DNA from: Enterobacteriaceae bacterium 89
GTDB taxonomy: Bacteria; Pseudomonadota; Gammaproteobacteria; Enterobacterales; Enterobacteriaceae
NCBI GenBank assembly: GCA_014156375.1
Contig: RQJH01000003.1
Coordinates: 1,178,001 to 1,242,000, forward strand
Direction of reading: 5' to 3'
Length of the DNA: 64,000 nucleotides
Part shown: positions 40,451-52,133 of the stretch, piece by piece
Layout: every line of letters starts with the position of its first letter
Position numbering within the stretch: the first letter of the stretch is position 1
The notes under the pieces: generated by a model
The model's input: only the letters and a program-made list of their open reading frames with translations
Databases searched by the model: none
Told to the model about the DNA's origin: nothing
Position numbers and translations under genes: made by a program

Positions 40451-40993
40451 TTACGGTAACAGGCTCTTGACGTCGATAGGCTTGGCTTCGTTTTCCGCTT
40501 CGCCCTTATCTTTGCCGTCGATTGCCATACCCGCCATCCGGTAGAAGTTATATTCCGGGTATTTGCCCGGACCGGAAATCAGCAGATCCTCTTTCTCGTA
40601 CACCAGATCCTGACGCTTGTATTCGCCCAGTTCGAAGTCCGGGGTCAACTGAATCGCCGTGGTTGGGCACGCTTCTTCACACAGGCCGCAGAAAATGCAG
40701 CGTGAGAAGTTAATGCGGAAAAACTCTGGGTACCAGCGGCCGTCTTTGGTTTCTGCTTTTTGCAGAGAGATACAGCCAACCGGACAGGCTACCGCACACA
40801 GGTTACAGGCTACGCAACGCTCTTCACCGTCCGGATCGCGCGTCAGCACGATACGACCACGGTAACGCGGCGGCAGATACACTGGCTCTTCCGGATACAT
40901 CTGCGTTTCGCGCTTGGCGAACGCGTGCATCCCGATCATCCAGATACTGCGGACCTGGGTGCCGAAGCCCACTATTAATTCTTTTAAAGTCAT
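40451..40993 (-). CDS. nuoI: NADH-quinone oxidoreductase subunit I
   Basis: NuoI carries the tandem 4Fe-4S clusters N6a and N6b in the connecting arm. It has 180 residues. Both ligand motifs are complete: [15 protein letters not shown] and [15 protein letters not shown]. It lies 14 bases after nuoH. Confidence 0.98.
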   Translation of the reverse strand: MTLKELIVGFGTQVRSIWMIGMHAFAKRETQMYPEEPVYLPPRYRGRIVLTRDPDGEERCVACNLCAVACPVGCISLQKAETKDGRWYPEFFRINFSRCIFCGLCEEACPTTAIQLTPDFELGEYKRQDLVYEKEDLLISGPGKYPEYNFYRMAGMAIDGKDKGEAENEAKPIDVKSLLP

Positions 40994-41007
40994 GGTCTAT
41001 TCGCCCC

Positions 41008-41985
41008 TTATGGCTGCTGCCAGAGAATGACAGCCGCCGTTACCAGCAAGTTGATCAGCGTCAGCGGCAGGCACACTTTCCAGCCGAAGGACATCACCTG
41101 GTCATAACGAGGACGAGGCAATGCTGCACGGATCAAAATGAACATCATCATGAAGAACGCCGTTTTAATCGCGAACCAGATGAATGGTGGTAAGAACGGA
41201 CCCTGCCAGCCACCGAAGAACAGCGTCACAATCAGCGCTGAAACGGTGACGATACCGATATATTCGCCGACGAAGAACAGACCGAACTTCATACCGGAAT
41301 ATTCGATGTGGTAACCATCCGCCAGTTCCTGCTCTGCTTCCGGCTGGTCAAACGGGTGACGGTGACACACCGCCACGCCCGCGATAGCGAAAGTAATAAA
41401 GCCGAAGAACTGAGGAATGACGTTCCACAGGTGCGCCTGATTGTTGACGATGTCGGTCATGTTGAATGAACCGGCCTGCGCCACTACGCCCATCAGAGAC
41501 AGGCCCAGGAACACTTCGTAGCTCAGCGTTTGCGCAGAAGCACGCATCGCCCCGAGCAGCGAGTATTTGTTGTTACTGGACCAGCCAGCGAACAGCACGG
41601 CGTAAACCGCCAGACCCGCCATCATCAGGAAGAACAGAATGCCGATGTTGAGGTCTGCGACTACCCAGGTCGGGCTGACCGGAACAATGGCAAACGACAG
41701 CAGCAAAGAGGTGAACGCGATAACCGGCGCCAGGGTGAAAATCACCTTATCGGTAAATTTCGGTACCCAGTCCTCTTTGAAGAACATCTTGATCATGTCC
41801 GCCACCAGCTGGAGAGAACCTCCCCAGCCTACGCGGTTCGGTCCGTAACGGTTCTGGAACAGACCAAGCAGACGACGTTCGCCAAAGCTCATGAACGCAC
41901 CGCAGGTGACGACCACCAGCAGAATGACAATCGCTTTCAGAATGCTTAACAGAATGTCGATAACATCCGGTGTTAACCAACTCAT
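41008..41985 (-). CDS. nuoH: NADH-quinone oxidoreductase subunit H
   Basis: NuoH forms much of the quinone-binding chamber at the junction of the two complex I arms. It has 325 residues, as in E. coli, with eight predicted helices. The acidic loop [22 protein letters not shown], important for quinone coupling, is present. Its start overlaps the nuoG stop by four bases. Confidence 0.98.
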   Translation of the reverse strand: MSWLTPDVIDILLSILKAIVILLVVVTCGAFMSFGERRLLGLFQNRYGPNRVGWGGSLQLVADMIKMFFKEDWVPKFTDKVIFTLAPVIAFTSLLLSFAIVPVSPTWVVADLNIGILFFLMMAGLAVYAVLFAGWSSNNKYSLLGAMRASAQTLSYEVFLGLSLMGVVAQAGSFNMTDIVNNQAHLWNVIPQFFGFITFAIAGVAVCHRHPFDQPEAEQELADGYHIEYSGMKFGLFFVGEYIGIVTVSALIVTLFFGGWQGPFLPPFIWFAIKTAFFMMMFILIRAALPRPRYDQVMSFGWKVCLPLTLINLLVTAAVILWQQP

Positions 41986-44708
41986 GCTTTCGCCTCCTGC
42001 AGATTTTCAATACGCGCACCCGCCAGCACTGGCGCGATACCTGGCATACCCATCGGCAGACCGACCTGCCCTGCCGTCAGAGCTTCGGAAAGCTGCAGAG
42101 GCAGAACGGTTGTCTGACCATCAAACGTGAAGGCCACATTGGCGCCCGCGTTGAGGCCAAGCTTCGCGGCATCCGCCGGGTTGAGCTTGAGATAAGGCTG
42201 CGGCATGCGGCTCTGGAACACCGGAGAACGCTGAGACATTTCGTCGCTGCCAAACAGGTGGTAGTAAGGCGCAACACGCCAGTTACCGTCCTGTGCATCG
42301 AAGCTCGTCGGAACGGTTGAGAAGAACTCAAGACCGTTTTCAGAAGCTTCAATCAGACGCACACCCGGATCGCCGTGACGCAGTTTGCCACCCACTTCCG
42401 CCTGGAACTTGTTCCATGCCTGCGGGGAGTTCCAGCCCGGTGCCCACGCAAATGGAATTTGCGAGCGCGGCGCGTTTGGCTGGTTGTTCCCTTCCATAGA
42501 GAAGGCGAACATGGTGTCTTTGTCCTGCGGCTGACGCGGTTCATGCACGCTGATGTTCGCGCGCATCGCGGTACGACCAGAATAACGGTGCGGTTCACGC
42601 GCCAGTTTCTGACCACGAATGCGGAACGAAGCGTCCGGTGCAGCTTCTTTAATGCCAGCCAGCTGTGGCAGCGCAGCGATTGCCGCGTCGATCACGTGGT
42701 CAAGCTGAGTCCAGTCCACTTCGCGGTTTTCCACGGTGCTGTGCAGCGAGTGCAGCCAGCGCCAGCTTTCCAGCATGATAGTGCTGCTGTCGTAGTAAGC
42801 CGGGTCGTAAACCTGGAAGAAACGCTGAGCGCGGCCTTCGTTGTTAATCACCGTACCGTCGCTTTCTGCGAAGCTTGCCGCAGACAGCACCAGATGGGCT
42901 TTATCCATAATCGCGGTGCGCTGATGGTCAATCACCATCACCAGCGGCGCTTTAGAGAGCGCAGCGTCAACGCGGGAAGCAGAAGCGTGGCGATGCAGGT
43001 CATTTTCCAGCACCACAACCGCATCAGCAGAACCGCTTTCCAGTTCGCTGAGCGCTTCTTCAAGAGAACCACCGCCAATCATGCCGAGGCCAACGCTGTT
43101 GACCGCACGGGCAATCATGGTCACGCCGACGTCCGCACCGCGACCTTTCAGCGCTTTAGCAACGTTCGCCGCAGCCTGAATCATTTCGGCGCTGCCGGAG
43201 TTGGTTCCGGAAACAATCAGCGGCTTCTTCGCTCCTGCCAGAGCCTGAACGATCACGTCCACTTTGCCTTTCAGGTCGTTGCTCAGACCGTCAACGGCTG
43301 GAGAGTTGCTGTCCAGCGCATGGGCAATCGCAAAGCCTAAACGCGCCTGATCTTCAACCGGAGCGCAGTAGGTCCACGCGGCGATATCATCCAGACGAGT
43401 GCTGTCGACGTTAGTCACGAACAGCGGATGCTTGGCGCGCTGGCCGATGTTGAGGATTGCCGCAATCTGCCAGTCAGCCACTTTCTGGGCCGCTGCCATT
43501 TCACGTGCTTTCCCTTTCACCGCCTGACGAACCGCCAGAGCAACGCGGGCACCGGTTTGCGTGATGTCTTCACCCAGCACCAGCACGGCGTCATAAGATT
43601 CGATTTCACGCAGCGCAGGAGTATGGATACCGCCTTCGCGCAGCACTTTCAGTGCCAGCTGCAGACGTTCCTGCTCGCCTTTAGCGATACCGGTATAGAA
43701 GTTGTCCGCACCCACGAGTTCACGCAGCGCGAAGTTGCTCTCAACGCTCGCGCGCGGAGAACCGATACCGATAACCTTCTTCGACTGACGCAGAATATCT
43801 GCCGCGCCCTGCATCGCCTGCTCGGCGTTCAGGGTAATCAGATCGTCACCACGACGCTGAACCGGCTGACGTGGACGGTCTTTCAGGTTCACGTAGCCAT
43901 AGCCGAAACGACCACGGTCGCAAAGGAAGTAGTGGTTGACGGTACCGTTGTAACGGTTTTCGATGCGACGCAGTTCGCCGTAGCGCTCGCCCGGGCTGGT
44001 GTTACAACCCAGAGAACACTGCTGGCAGATGCTTGGCGCAAACTGCATGTCCCATTTACGGTTGTAGCGCTCGGAGTGCGTCTTATCGGTGAACACACCG
44101 GTCGGACAGATTTCAACGAGGTTACCGGAGAATTCGCTCTCCAGCGTCCCGTCTTCCGGACGACCGAAATAGACGTTGTCGTGCGCGCCGTAAACACCCA
44201 GATCGCCGCCGTCAGCGTAATCTTTGTAGTAACGCACGCAGCGGTAGCAGGCGATACAGCGGTTCATTTCGTGAGAGATGAACGGCCCCAGGTCCTGGTT
44301 ACGGTGAGTACGTTTGGTGAAACGGTAGCGACGGAAGCTGTGACCGGTCATTACGGTCATATCCTGAAGGTGGCAGTTACCGCCTTCTTCACAGACCGGA
44401 CAGTCGTGCGGGTGGTTGGTCATCAACCACTCCACCACGCTTTCGCGGAATTCTTTCGCTTCTGCGTCATCGATAGAGATAAAGGTGCCGTCGGATGCCG
44501 GAGTCATACAGGACATCACCAGGCGGCCACGCGTGTCTTCCGCGTTTTGATATTGCTTCACCGCACACTGGCGGCAGGCCCCTACGCTTCCCAGCGCCGG
44601 ATGCCAGCAAAAATAAGGAATATCAAGGCCGTGAGAGAGACAAGCCTGTAGCAGGTTGTCGGCTCCGTTGACCTCGTATTCTTTGCCGTCTACATGAATC
44701 GTAGCCAT
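41982..44708 (-). CDS. nuoG: NADH-quinone oxidoreductase subunit G
   Basis: NuoG is the largest peripheral subunit and carries most of the electron wire. It has 908 residues. The N-terminal 2Fe-2S domain ([15 protein letters not shown]), a His-Cys3 cluster motif ([12 protein letters not shown]), a 4Fe-4S motif ([11 protein letters not shown]) and the extra N7 cluster (CQQCSLGC) are in order. A molybdopterin-oxidoreductase-like domain without cofactor follows. Confidence 0.98.
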   Translation of the reverse strand: MATIHVDGKEYEVNGADNLLQACLSHGLDIPYFCWHPALGSVGACRQCAVKQYQNAEDTRGRLVMSCMTPASDGTFISIDDAEAKEFRESVVEWLMTNHPHDCPVCEEGGNCHLQDMTVMTGHSFRRYRFTKRTHRNQDLGPFISHEMNRCIACYRCVRYYKDYADGGDLGVYGAHDNVYFGRPEDGTLESEFSGNLVEICPTGVFTDKTHSERYNRKWDMQFAPSICQQCSLGCNTSPGERYGELRRIENRYNGTVNHYFLCDRGRFGYGYVNLKDRPRQPVQRRGDDLITLNAEQAMQGAADILRQSKKVIGIGSPRASVESNFALRELVGADNFYTGIAKGEQERLQLALKVLREGGIHTPALREIESYDAVLVLGEDITQTGARVALAVRQAVKGKAREMAAAQKVADWQIAAILNIGQRAKHPLFVTNVDSTRLDDIAAWTYCAPVEDQARLGFAIAHALDSNSPAVDGLSNDLKGKVDVIVQALAGAKKPLIVSGTNSGSAEMIQAAANVAKALKGRGADVGVTMIARAVNSVGLGMIGGGSLEEALSELESGSADAVVVLENDLHRHASASRVDAALSKAPLVMVIDHQRTAIMDKAHLVLSAASFAESDGTVINNEGRAQRFFQVYDPAYYDSSTIMLESWRWLHSLHSTVENREVDWTQLDHVIDAAIAALPQLAGIKEAAPDASFRIRGQKLAREPHRYSGRTAMRANISVHEPRQPQDKDTMFAFSMEGNNQPNAPRSQIPFAWAPGWNSPQAWNKFQAEVGGKLRHGDPGVRLIEASENGLEFFSTVPTSFDAQDGNWRVAPYYHLFGSDEMSQRSPVFQSRMPQPYLKLNPADAAKLGLNAGANVAFTFDGQTTVLPLQLSEALTAGQVGLPMGMPGIAPVLAGARIENLQEAKA

Positions 44709-44766
44709 TAGCGTGCTTCCAGTTGGCTCAGCCGAAGCTGAGCGTTAATCAAAATTCTTAGGTTCG

Positions 44767-46104
44767 TTACCAGCGAGCTTTCAGCAGGTTCGGCTGGATC
44801 CCATTAATCAGATGGGTATTGCTGAACGGCTGTTTGATGCCTGCCTCGAACTCTTCGCGGAAGTATTTAATCGCGCTCTGCAGCGGTTCGACGGCTCCTG
44901 GCGCATGCGCACAGAAGGTCTTACCCGGGCCCAGCGAGCGACACAATTGCTCAAGTGTCTCAATGTCGCCAGGTTGCCCTTCGCCACGTTCGATAGCGCG
45001 CAGGATCTTCACGCTCCACGGCAGACCATCGCGGCACGGTGTACACCAGCCGCAGGATTCGCGAGCGAAGAACTCTTCCAGGTTACGCACCAGCCCGACC
45101 ATGCCAATTTCGTGGTCAACGGCCATCGCCAGCGCGGTACCCAGACGGCTGCCCGCTTTACCGATGCTTTCGAATTCCATCGGCAGGTCGAGATGCGATT
45201 CGGTCAGGAAGTCAGTCCCTGCCCCGCCCGGCTGCCAGGCTTTGAATTTCAGGCCATCGCGCATGCCGCCGGCATAGTCTTCAAGAATTTCGCGCGCGGT
45301 AGTACCGAACGGCAGCTCCCAGACGCCAGGATTCTTAACGCGACCGGAGAAGCCCATCAGCTTGGTGCCAGCATCTTTGCTTTTCGAGATGTTCTGGTAC
45401 CACTCCACGCCGTTGGCGAGAATGGCTGGCACGTTGCACAGGGTTTCGACGTTGTTCACGCAGGTCGGTTTGCCCCACACGCCAGAGCTCGCCGGGAACG
45501 GTGGCTTGGAACGCGGGTTAGCACGACGACCTTCAAGGGAGTTAATCAGCGCCGTTTCTTCGCCGCAGATGTAACGCCCTGCGCCGGTGTGAACGAACAG
45601 CTCGAAGTCAAAACCGGAACCGAGGATATTTTTCCCCAGCAGGCCCGCTTCAGTGGCTTCGGCAATCGCTTTACGCAGATGCTGAGCCGCTTCGATGTAT
45701 TCCCCGCGCAGGAAGATGTAGCCACGGTAGGCTTTCAGCGCAAAAGCGGAGATCAGCATGCCTTCCACCAGCAGGTGCGGCAGCTGTTCCATCAGCAGGC
45801 GGTCTTTATAGGTGCCCGGCTCCATTTCATCGGCGTTACACAGCAGGTAACGGATGTTCATGGATTCGTCTTTTGGCATCAGGCTCCACTTCAGACCGGT
45901 GGAGAAGCCCGCACCGCCGCGGCCCTTCAGGCCAGCGTCTTTCACCTGGTTGACGATTTCGTCAGGCGCCATACCGGTCAGTGCTTTACGCGCACCGGCA
46001 TAGCCATTTTTTGCCTGATACTCTTCCAGCCAGACAGGCTGTTTATCGTCACGCAGACGCCACGTCAGCGGATGCGTTTCGGGAGTCAGAATAACGTTTT
46101 TCAT
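44767..46104 (-). CDS. nuoF: NADH-quinone oxidoreductase subunit F
   Basis: NuoF binds NADH and FMN and starts electron transfer in complex I. It has 445 residues, as in E. coli. The NADH-loop [16 protein letters not shown] (about 59-74), the FMN region [14 protein letters not shown] and [14 protein letters not shown], and the N3 cluster ligands [10 protein letters not shown] plus a distal Cys in KTFCAHAPG are all present. It shares one base with nuoE and is 58 bases before nuoG. Confidence 0.98.
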   Translation of the reverse strand: MKNVILTPETHPLTWRLRDDKQPVWLEEYQAKNGYAGARKALTGMAPDEIVNQVKDAGLKGRGGAGFSTGLKWSLMPKDESMNIRYLLCNADEMEPGTYKDRLLMEQLPHLLVEGMLISAFALKAYRGYIFLRGEYIEAAQHLRKAIAEATEAGLLGKNILGSGFDFELFVHTGAGRYICGEETALINSLEGRRANPRSKPPFPASSGVWGKPTCVNNVETLCNVPAILANGVEWYQNISKSKDAGTKLMGFSGRVKNPGVWELPFGTTAREILEDYAGGMRDGLKFKAWQPGGAGTDFLTESHLDLPMEFESIGKAGSRLGTALAMAVDHEIGMVGLVRNLEEFFARESCGWCTPCRDGLPWSVKILRAIERGEGQPGDIETLEQLCRSLGPGKTFCAHAPGAVEPLQSAIKYFREEFEAGIKQPFSNTHLINGIQPNLLKARW

Positions 46105-46604
46105 TATTTATACCGCTCCAGAAGTTCAGGGATCGCTTCCGGCGTCAGATGGCTGTGAGTGTCCTCATCAATCATCATATTCGGGCCTTTATCGCAGTTG
46201 CCAAGACAGCAGGTTGGCAGCAGGGTAAAGCGTCCGTCGAAAGTGGTTTGCCCTGGGGTGATCTTCAGGTGGCTTTCAATCGCCGACTGAATGCCCTGGT
46301 AGCCGGTGATATGACACACTACGCTGTCGCAGTAGCGGATCACGTGACGGCCAACCGGCTGACGGAAGATCTGGCTGTAGAACGTTGCCACGCCTTCAAC
46401 GTCGCTTGCCGGGATACCCAGCACGTCGGCGATCGCGTAGATCGCGCCATCCGGCACCCAACCGCGCTGCTTCTGAACGATTTTCAGCGCTTCAATGGAC
46501 GCCGCACGCGGGTCTTCATAGTGGTGCTTTTCGTGCTCGATGGCGTCGCGCTCGGCCGCACTCAGCTCGAAAGCCTCGGTTTGTGGTTGTTGATTCTCGT
46601 GCAT
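46104..46604 (-). CDS. nuoE: NADH-quinone oxidoreductase subunit E
   Basis: NuoE has a thioredoxin-like fold and carries the 2Fe-2S cluster N1a. It has 166 residues. Ligand pairs are CDSVVC and CLGNC. Its ATG is two bases from the nuoCD stop. Confidence 0.98.
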   Translation of the reverse strand: MHENQQPQTEAFELSAAERDAIEHEKHHYEDPRAASIEALKIVQKQRGWVPDGAIYAIADVLGIPASDVEGVATFYSQIFRQPVGRHVIRYCDSVVCHITGYQGIQSAIESHLKITPGQTTFDGRFTLLPTCCLGNCDKGPNMMIDEDTHSHLTPEAIPELLERYK

Positions 46605-46606
46605 AA

Positions 46607-48412
46607 TTAGCGGTCCACATCTGACATAACAAAATCGATACTACCCAGATAGACGATAAGGTCCGACACCAGGCTGCCGCGGATCGCTGCCGGGATCTGC
46701 TGCAGGTGCGCATAGCTCGGCGTACGAATACGGGTACGGTAGCTCATGGTGCTGCCGTCACTGGTCAGGTAGTAACTGTTAATCCCCTTGGTCGCTTCCA
46801 CCATCTGGAATGACTCCTGCGCCGGCATAACCGGGCCCCAGGAAACCTGCAGGAAGTGGGTGATCAGGGTTTCGATATGCTGCAGCGTGCGCTCTTTCGG
46901 TGGCGGCGTAGTCAGCGGGTGATCCGCTTTGAACGGGCCTTCCGGCATATTGTCGAGGCACTGCTGGAGAATGCGCAGGCTCTGGCGCAGCTCTTCCACT
47001 TTCAGCATCACGCGGGTGTAGCAGTCAGAAACGCCACCGCCAGTCGGGATCTCAAAGTCGAAGTTTTCGTAGCCAGAATATGGACGCCATTTACGCACGT
47101 CGAAGCCGATACCGGTCGCACGCAGGCCAGCACCGGTGGTGCCCCACTCCAGTGCTTCTTTTGCGGTGTAAGCGGCAACGCCCTGAGAACGGCCTTTCAG
47201 AATGGTGTTACGCAGTGCGGCTTTCTCGTAGGAATCCAGACGCTTCGGCATCCACTCAAGGAATTCACGCAGCAGACGATCCCAACCGCGCGGCAGATCG
47301 TGTGCCACACCGCCGATACGGAACCAGGCCGGGTGCATACGGAAACCGGTGATCGCTTCCACCAGATCGTACACTTTCTGACGGTCGGTAAAGGCGAAGA
47401 ACACCGGGGTCATCGCGCCGACGTCCTGAATGAACGTGGAGATGTACAGCAGGTGGCTGTTGATGCGGAACAGCTCGGAGAGCATCACGCGGATCACGTT
47501 AACGCGATCCGGCACGGTGATCCCGGCCAGTTTCTCAACCGCCAGCACGTAAGGCATTTCGTTTACGCAGCCGCCGAGGTATTCGATACGGTCGGTATAC
47601 GGGATGTAGCTGTGCCAGGACTGACGTTCGCCCATCTTCTCAGCGCCACGGTGGTGGTAGCCGATGTCCGGAACGCAGTCGACAATCTCTTCGCCATCCA
47701 GCTGCAGGATGATACGGAACGCACCGTGCGCAGACGGGTGGTTCGGACCGAGGTTAAGGAACATGAAGTCCTCGTTCTCGGAGCTGCGCTTCATGCCCCA
47801 CTCTTCAGGCTTGAAGGTCAGCGCTTCCATCTCCAGATCCTGCTTGGCTTTAGTCAGCTCAAACGGGTCGAATTCGGTGGCACGCGCCGGATAGTCTTTA
47901 CGCAGCGGGTGGCCTTCCCAGGTGTCCGGCATCATGATGCGACGCAGGTTCGGGTGGCCTTCGATATTGATACCGAACATTTCCCAGGTTTCACGCTCAT
48001 ACCAGTTGGCGTTCGGGAAAAGTTTGGTGACGGTCGGCACATTCAGATCGTTTTCAACCAGCGCGACCTTGAGCATGATGTCGCGGTTGCGGTCGATGGA
48101 AATCAGATGGTAGAAAACGGAAAAATCCGCGGCGGGTAACCCGTCACGGTGAGTGCGCAGACGCTCGTCCATGCCGTGTAAATCAAACAGCATGACGTAA
48201 GGTTTCGGTAATTTCTTGAGGAAATCCACCACTTCCAGTAACTGTTCACGCTTAACCCAAACAACGGGTACCCCGGTGCGGGTTGGCTGAACGGTAAAGG
48301 CATCCGGCCCAAAACGGTTGCGCAGTTCGCCAATCACCGGATCATCAAGATGATCCCGGGTCTGCCAGGCGGCGGCTTCTTGCGCGGTTAAATCGGTCAT
48401 ATTGTTCACCAT
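46607..48412 (-). CDS. nuoC: NADH-quinone oxidoreductase fused subunit CD
   Basis: The fused NuoCD protein joins the 30-kDa and 49-kDa complex I subunits, a feature of enterobacteria. The C part (about 1-185) ends with the family signature [10 protein letters not shown] and HPLRKDYP. The D part contains [13 protein letters not shown], with the His near the quinone pocket, and ends [19 protein letters not shown]. It has 601 residues from the ATG at 48412. A second ATG at 48400 (597 residues) is also plausible, and neither has a strong ribosome site. Confidence 0.98.
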   Translation of the reverse strand: MVNNMTDLTAQEAAAWQTRDHLDDPVIGELRNRFGPDAFTVQPTRTGVPVVWVKREQLLEVVDFLKKLPKPYVMLFDLHGMDERLRTHRDGLPAADFSVFYHLISIDRNRDIMLKVALVENDLNVPTVTKLFPNANWYERETWEMFGINIEGHPNLRRIMMPDTWEGHPLRKDYPARATEFDPFELTKAKQDLEMEALTFKPEEWGMKRSSENEDFMFLNLGPNHPSAHGAFRIILQLDGEEIVDCVPDIGYHHRGAEKMGERQSWHSYIPYTDRIEYLGGCVNEMPYVLAVEKLAGITVPDRVNVIRVMLSELFRINSHLLYISTFIQDVGAMTPVFFAFTDRQKVYDLVEAITGFRMHPAWFRIGGVAHDLPRGWDRLLREFLEWMPKRLDSYEKAALRNTILKGRSQGVAAYTAKEALEWGTTGAGLRATGIGFDVRKWRPYSGYENFDFEIPTGGGVSDCYTRVMLKVEELRQSLRILQQCLDNMPEGPFKADHPLTTPPPKERTLQHIETLITHFLQVSWGPVMPAQESFQMVEATKGINSYYLTSDGSTMSYRTRIRTPSYAHLQQIPAAIRGSLVSDLIVYLGSIDFVMSDVDR

Positions 48413-48498
48413 TGCAAATGGTCCGTGGTGACTGTTGGGCGTGCCTCCGCGCTATTAATTTTGATATGCGAAGGTTTGTCACTCCCACAGGCGCAAAG

Positions 48499-49173
48499 TT
48501 AAATCTCGTCAGGTGACCGCAGATTCGTCACAGCAATACGTTCGCCGCGTTTACGCTCGCGCTCAGATTGCATATTGGCGCGGTACACGCCCTGATCGCC
48601 AACCACCCACGAGAGCGGACGACGTTCCTTACCAATGGATTCCTGCAGCAGCATCAGCGCCTGCATGTAGGCTTCCGGACGTGGTGGACAGCCAGGGATG
48701 TAAACATCAACCGGGATAAACTTGTCCACGCCCTGCACGACAGAATAAATGTCGTACATGCCGCCGGAGTTTGCACAGGCGCCCATGGAAATAACCCATT
48801 TCGGCTCGAGCATCTGATCGTACAGACGCTGGATAACCGGGGCCATTTTGGTGAAGCAGGTCCCCGCGACCACCATCAGGTCAGCCTGACGTGGGGAAGC
48901 ACGAAGCACTTCTGCACCAAAACGCGCAACGTCATGCACCGCAGTGAATGACGTCACCATTTCAACGTAGCAGCAGGAAAGGCCGAAGTTGTAAGGCCAG
49001 ATTGAGTTCTTGCGACCCCAGTTGACCATGTCGTGCAGGGCGTTTTCTAACTTGCCCATGTACACGCTTTTGTTCACTTCCTGCTCAAGAGGGTCGGTTA
49101 CGATCTCCTGTTTTTGCAGGGGGTAACGGTCGTTCTCACCGTTAGGATCTATGCGGGTGAGCGTATAATCCAT
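48499..49173 (-). CDS. nuoB: NADH-quinone oxidoreductase subunit B
   Basis: NuoB carries cluster N2, which reduces quinone. It has 224 residues (220 in E. coli). The unusual tandem-cysteine ligands LSCCYVEM (about 66-69) and distal ligands in GTCFTKMAP and PGCPPRPEA are present. The C-terminal tail is basic and variable. It lies 86 bases before nuoCD. Confidence 0.97.
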   Translation of the reverse strand: MDYTLTRIDPNGENDRYPLQKQEIVTDPLEQEVNKSVYMGKLENALHDMVNWGRKNSIWPYNFGLSCCYVEMVTSFTAVHDVARFGAEVLRASPRQADLMVVAGTCFTKMAPVIQRLYDQMLEPKWVISMGACANSGGMYDIYSVVQGVDKFIPVDVYIPGCPPRPEAYMQALMLLQESIGKERRPLSWVVGDQGVYRANMQSERERKRGERIAVTNLRSPDEI

Positions 49174-49188
49174 CTTATTGCCTCGCTT

Positions 49189-49629
49189 TTACTGCGTATG
49201 ACGATTAGTGTCGGTTTCCGGGTTAACCAGCGTGCGACGGGAACGCGCAGGCGTCCAGTCCAGTGCGCCGATGCGGACGAGGTAAACCAGGCCTGCCAGT
49301 AACACTAAAATGAAAATTGCGGCTTCCACAAAGCCCACCCAGCCGCTTTCACGGATTGAGGTAGACCATGCGTAAAGGTAAAGGGCTTCCACGTCGAAGA
49401 TGACGAAGAACATGGCGACGAGGTAGAACTTCGCCGAAAGACGTAAGCGGGCTGAGCCCACTGAATCGATACCCGACTCGAACGGGGTGTTCTTGCTACG
49501 CGCGCGCGCGCGACCGCCGAGATACCAACCGCCAATCAGCATCAAACAGCAGAGGCCAATGGCAATGATGAGAAATATAGCGAATGCCCAGTGATGAGCG
49601 ATGACTTCAGTGGATGTTGACATACGCAT
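49189..49629 (-). CDS. nuoA: NADH-quinone oxidoreductase subunit A
   Basis: NuoA is a three-helix membrane subunit (146 residues; 147 in E. coli) and the first gene of nuoABCDEFGHIJKLMN. The conserved acidic loop [14 protein letters not shown] (here [12 protein letters not shown]) and [13 protein letters not shown] are intact. The variable C-terminus differs from E. coli, as expected. Confidence 0.97.
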   Translation of the reverse strand: MRMSTSTEVIAHHWAFAIFLIIAIGLCCLMLIGGWYLGGRARARSKNTPFESGIDSVGSARLRLSAKFYLVAMFFVIFDVEALYLYAWSTSIRESGWVGFVEAAIFILVLLAGLVYLVRIGALDWTPARSRRTLVNPETDTNRHTQ

Positions 49630-50022
49630 TGCTTAACCAAAATAAGTAGCGCTAAAACCTCTGCTCTTGCTGACAGATGAACGCCACATGATTCATGGGG
49701 AGGAATTAAAAACCACAAAAAAAGTGCCACAAATGGGCATAAACATCGAAATGATGTGGTTTTTTACTCCTTTCTATAACCTTTTGTCAACTTTAACAAA
49801 AGTTTCCTCACAGTAATTTACACCGAGCACGTTTCATTAACATTAAATGCCCTTTTGGCAAAACAGCTCGTTTTGACCACCAGGATTTAAGCTGGGTGAA
49901 TCGTGTCCGTTTGAGGCATAAACACATGGTACCCCTCTATTTTGACAGGAATTGACAATGATTCCTCCCCCCAATGGGGAGTATTTTCTTGATCTGAGAC
50001 ACGCTTTTGTTAATTGCCAATA

Positions 50023-50051
50023 AAAAACGGCAACAATACGGCCGTTTTTTT
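50023..50051. terminator. Terminator-like hairpin in the nuoA-lrhA gap
   Basis: AAAAACGGC-aacaatacg-GCCGTTTTTTT works as a terminator on both strands. It lies too far from lrhA to be its only terminator. Confidence 0.6.
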
Positions 50052-50177
50052 AACAATAGCAGGAACTTTGATGTCCAGGATCAAAGCAAGAACAAAAGTT
50101 GAACTGAAGAAAGCAAGTTAATGAAAAGTAATATAAAATTTTAGAATCACTTTTGCGACAACGGAATTGAGTCGATA

Positions 50178-50221
50178 AAAAAGGCCGCTGAGCAGAAATT
50201 ATGCGTCAGCAGCCTTTTTTT
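50178..50221. terminator. Bidirectional terminator after lrhA
   Basis: AAGGCCGCTGA and TCAGCAGCCTT pair with one wobble around a 14-base loop, with A runs on the left and seven T on the right. It lies 40 bases past the lrhA stop. Confidence 0.8.
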
Positions 50222-50257
50222 GCACTTACATTTTGTTACCACAAAGCAGCAGCGGTG

Positions 50258-51199
50258 TTACTCTAAATCCCTCTCTGCAATACGGGTATCATCTCCCCCT
50301 TCGGAGGTATAATCACCATATTGATACCAGGGATTATTGTAGCTTTCCAGCGACTGGAAAATAGCCTGCACCAGTTCATTGCTGCGCTGACTGTTACAGC
50401 TCAGCAAATATTCAGTATCAGGCAGCTGCGGCAACCCGTCAGATTTCCCCAAAACGCGCAGTTCAGGACTCATCATCTCAACGGGTCGTGCGGTTACGCC
50501 AAGCCCGGCTTTGACCGCAGCGCGAACGGCTGAAAGCGTCGAAGCGACATAGGCCAGACGCCACGGGATCCTTGCTGCGTTTAACGTATCAATGATCATG
50601 TCGCGGAAAGGGCTGGGATCGTCAAGCAGCACCAGCGGGACAGCTTCACCCGGCGGCATCACATAATCAGCGGCGCAGTACCACAGCGTTGGCGAGATAC
50701 GCAGTGAGGTAGACTCAAAGCTCGCGAGCTTGTGGGTTGTTAAAACCAAATCCACATCGCCAGCCGCTAACATCTCTTCCATTTCGCCGTGACGTTTGAC
50801 CCGAACATCCAGCGCCAGCTTTGGGTAAACGGAGCTGATACGGTTTAACAGGAATGGCAGGATAGTATCGGCGGATTCATCAGAAGATCCGACGGTCAGC
50901 ATCCCCTGCAGGGAGCTAAACATTAACGATGTGCATGCTTCGTCGTTGAAACGAAGAATTTTGCGGGCATAGCCCAGCAGCTGAATGCCGTGTTCAGTGA
51001 GAAGCTTGTTGCGACCATGGCGGGCAAAGAGCTCCTTTCCCACCAGTTGCTCAAGACGCTGCATCTGCTGGCTGACCGCTGATTGCGTACGGCAGACTGC
51101 GGCAGCGGCTGCCGCGAAGGTGTTCAGATCAGCGACCGCAACAAAGGTTCTCAGCAGATCGAGGTCGAGATTCAGTATCGGACGATTTGCATTAATCAT
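50258..51199 (-). CDS. lrhA: LysR-family regulator LrhA
   Basis: LrhA is the LysR-type repressor of flhDC (motility) and a brake on RpoS in E. coli. The 313-residue protein (312 in E. coli) has a winged helix at about 11-70 ([20 protein letters not shown], then [12 protein letters not shown]) and a substrate-binding-like C-terminal domain. It starts at ATG 51199 and is followed by a bidirectional terminator. It is preceded by a long AT-rich region shared with alaA. Confidence 0.97.
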   Translation of the reverse strand: MINANRPILNLDLDLLRTFVAVADLNTFAAAAAAVCRTQSAVSQQMQRLEQLVGKELFARHGRNKLLTEHGIQLLGYARKILRFNDEACTSLMFSSLQGMLTVGSSDESADTILPFLLNRISSVYPKLALDVRVKRHGEMEEMLAAGDVDLVLTTHKLASFESTSLRISPTLWYCAADYVMPPGEAVPLVLLDDPSPFRDMIIDTLNAARIPWRLAYVASTLSAVRAAVKAGLGVTARPVEMMSPELRVLGKSDGLPQLPDTEYLLSCNSQRSNELVQAIFQSLESYNNPWYQYGDYTSEGGDDTRIAERDLE

Positions 51200-51437
51200 A
51201 TTTCTTCACTTACAGGTGCCTGTGCTGACCTGCCTGGTTTATGCTGTGCTCTGGTAAATTCAGGCAATTCCTTTTGGAGCCTGCTCGCCGGGATTAGACC
51301 GGTCGAACACCTGAAAGAGCGTTATTGCATTAATAATTGCCTGCCTGCTTGATGTTTCCGCAGACCCCTTAGCTATATTTTTGCTTACAGCGGGATAACG
51401 AATTAATTATCTCTGGCACATTTATGTGAAGTTATTC

Positions 51438-51464
51438 AAAAAAAACCGTCACTTTTACAGTGAC
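51438..51464 (-). terminator. Terminator-like hairpin in the lrhA upstream region
   Basis: On the minus strand GTCACT-gtaaa-AGTGAC-GG is followed by eight T. It lies about 240 bases before the lrhA start. It could end a small RNA or act as an attenuator in a long lrhA leader. Confidence 0.45.
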
Positions 51465-51988
51465 TTGCCGGAGCAAGGCACAACAATAAGGCCCGAGATA
51501 ATAACCTGATGTATTAAGCAAAAACACAAGCAATAACATATAGTTATAATATTAATCGCCATCGATGTGCAAAGACACCAGGCGCTTTCTGACTTGCTTA
51601 CCTCTGTATCCTACCGCAAAACCATTATATTTATAAGTGTTATTGGGGTTAATCTTACACAAATTTTAAAGAGGAATATTACTTCAAGAATGAATTAACA
51701 AAATCAAAAGACAACTTTGCAATTAATGAATAATTATTAAGTGATTAAATATTCATTCATTAACAACCCTTAACATTATATTTACAGCTCAAGTATTAGC
51801 TCTCATCCTTCGCTTTGCAAATCTACTGTGCTAAGGCACTGTGACACCCCTTATGCGACCAGGCTTTACGGCCAGCAAGCCTTCCGTCGGGATAATTCAG
51901 TTCAAAATTCACATTCAGACCCAATCCACAACATTAATCACCATTGTTAATATTAAGTGCAGTAGATAAAACAGACGAAGCCGCTAAG

Positions 51989-52044
51989 CAACAGGAGAAC
52001 AGATTGTACCGACATGCGCAATTGTGCAAAATCTTCTCCTGTTG
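51989..52044 (+). ncRNA. Large stem-loop in the alaA leader
   Basis: CAACAGGAGAA (51989-51999) pairs perfectly with TTCTCCTGTTG (52034-52044). The pairing can extend through AGATT/AATCT, and the loop contains the near-palindrome TGCGCAATTGTGCA. It ends 89 bases before the alaA ATG, which suits a regulatory 5' leader structure. No known riboswitch class is recognised. Confidence 0.5.
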
Positions 52045-52133
52045 ACCCTTCAAAACACCCGGGATGGGGAGTACATTATTCCGTGCTGACTTCCACGGCA
52101 GGGAGTGGCGAACTAGCAAAAAGGTCAAGATTC

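Larger units (their letters stand above)
49630..50257. promoter_or_regulatory. nuo leader and promoter region between nuoA and lrhA
   Basis: This AT-rich 628-base stretch contains no convincing protein gene. It holds the promoters of nuo (minus strand). A TTGACA is present on the minus strand near 49790, though without an ideal minus-10. A small inverted repeat CTCCCC-ccaat-GGGGAG lies at 49965-49981. Two terminator-like hairpins are listed separately. In E. coli this region is bound by ArcA, NarL, Fis, IHF and others; I cannot confirm such sites here. Confidence 0.6.
51200..52133. promoter_or_regulatory. Long AT-rich lrhA-alaA intergenic region
   Basis: These 934 bases between divergent lrhA and alaA have no convincing protein gene; the short ORFs there lack good ribosome sites. 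Most of 51500-51790 is very AT-rich, with repeats such as ATTCATTCATTAA, as expected for H-NS or autoregulatory binding. Two RNA structures are listed separately: a terminator-like hairpin on the lrhA side and a large stem on the alaA side. Confidence 0.65.

Noticed and set aside
49965-49981. CTCCCC-ccaat-GGGGAG hairpin as a terminator
   Set aside because: The stem is only six pairs and the following bases (TATTTTCTT) are a weak T tract; it may be chance in an AT-rich promoter region.
52014-52133. 40-codon upstream extension of AlaA
   Set aside because: It starts inside the leader hairpin, has no good ribosome site, and AlaA of E. coli begins at MSPIEKSSKL.
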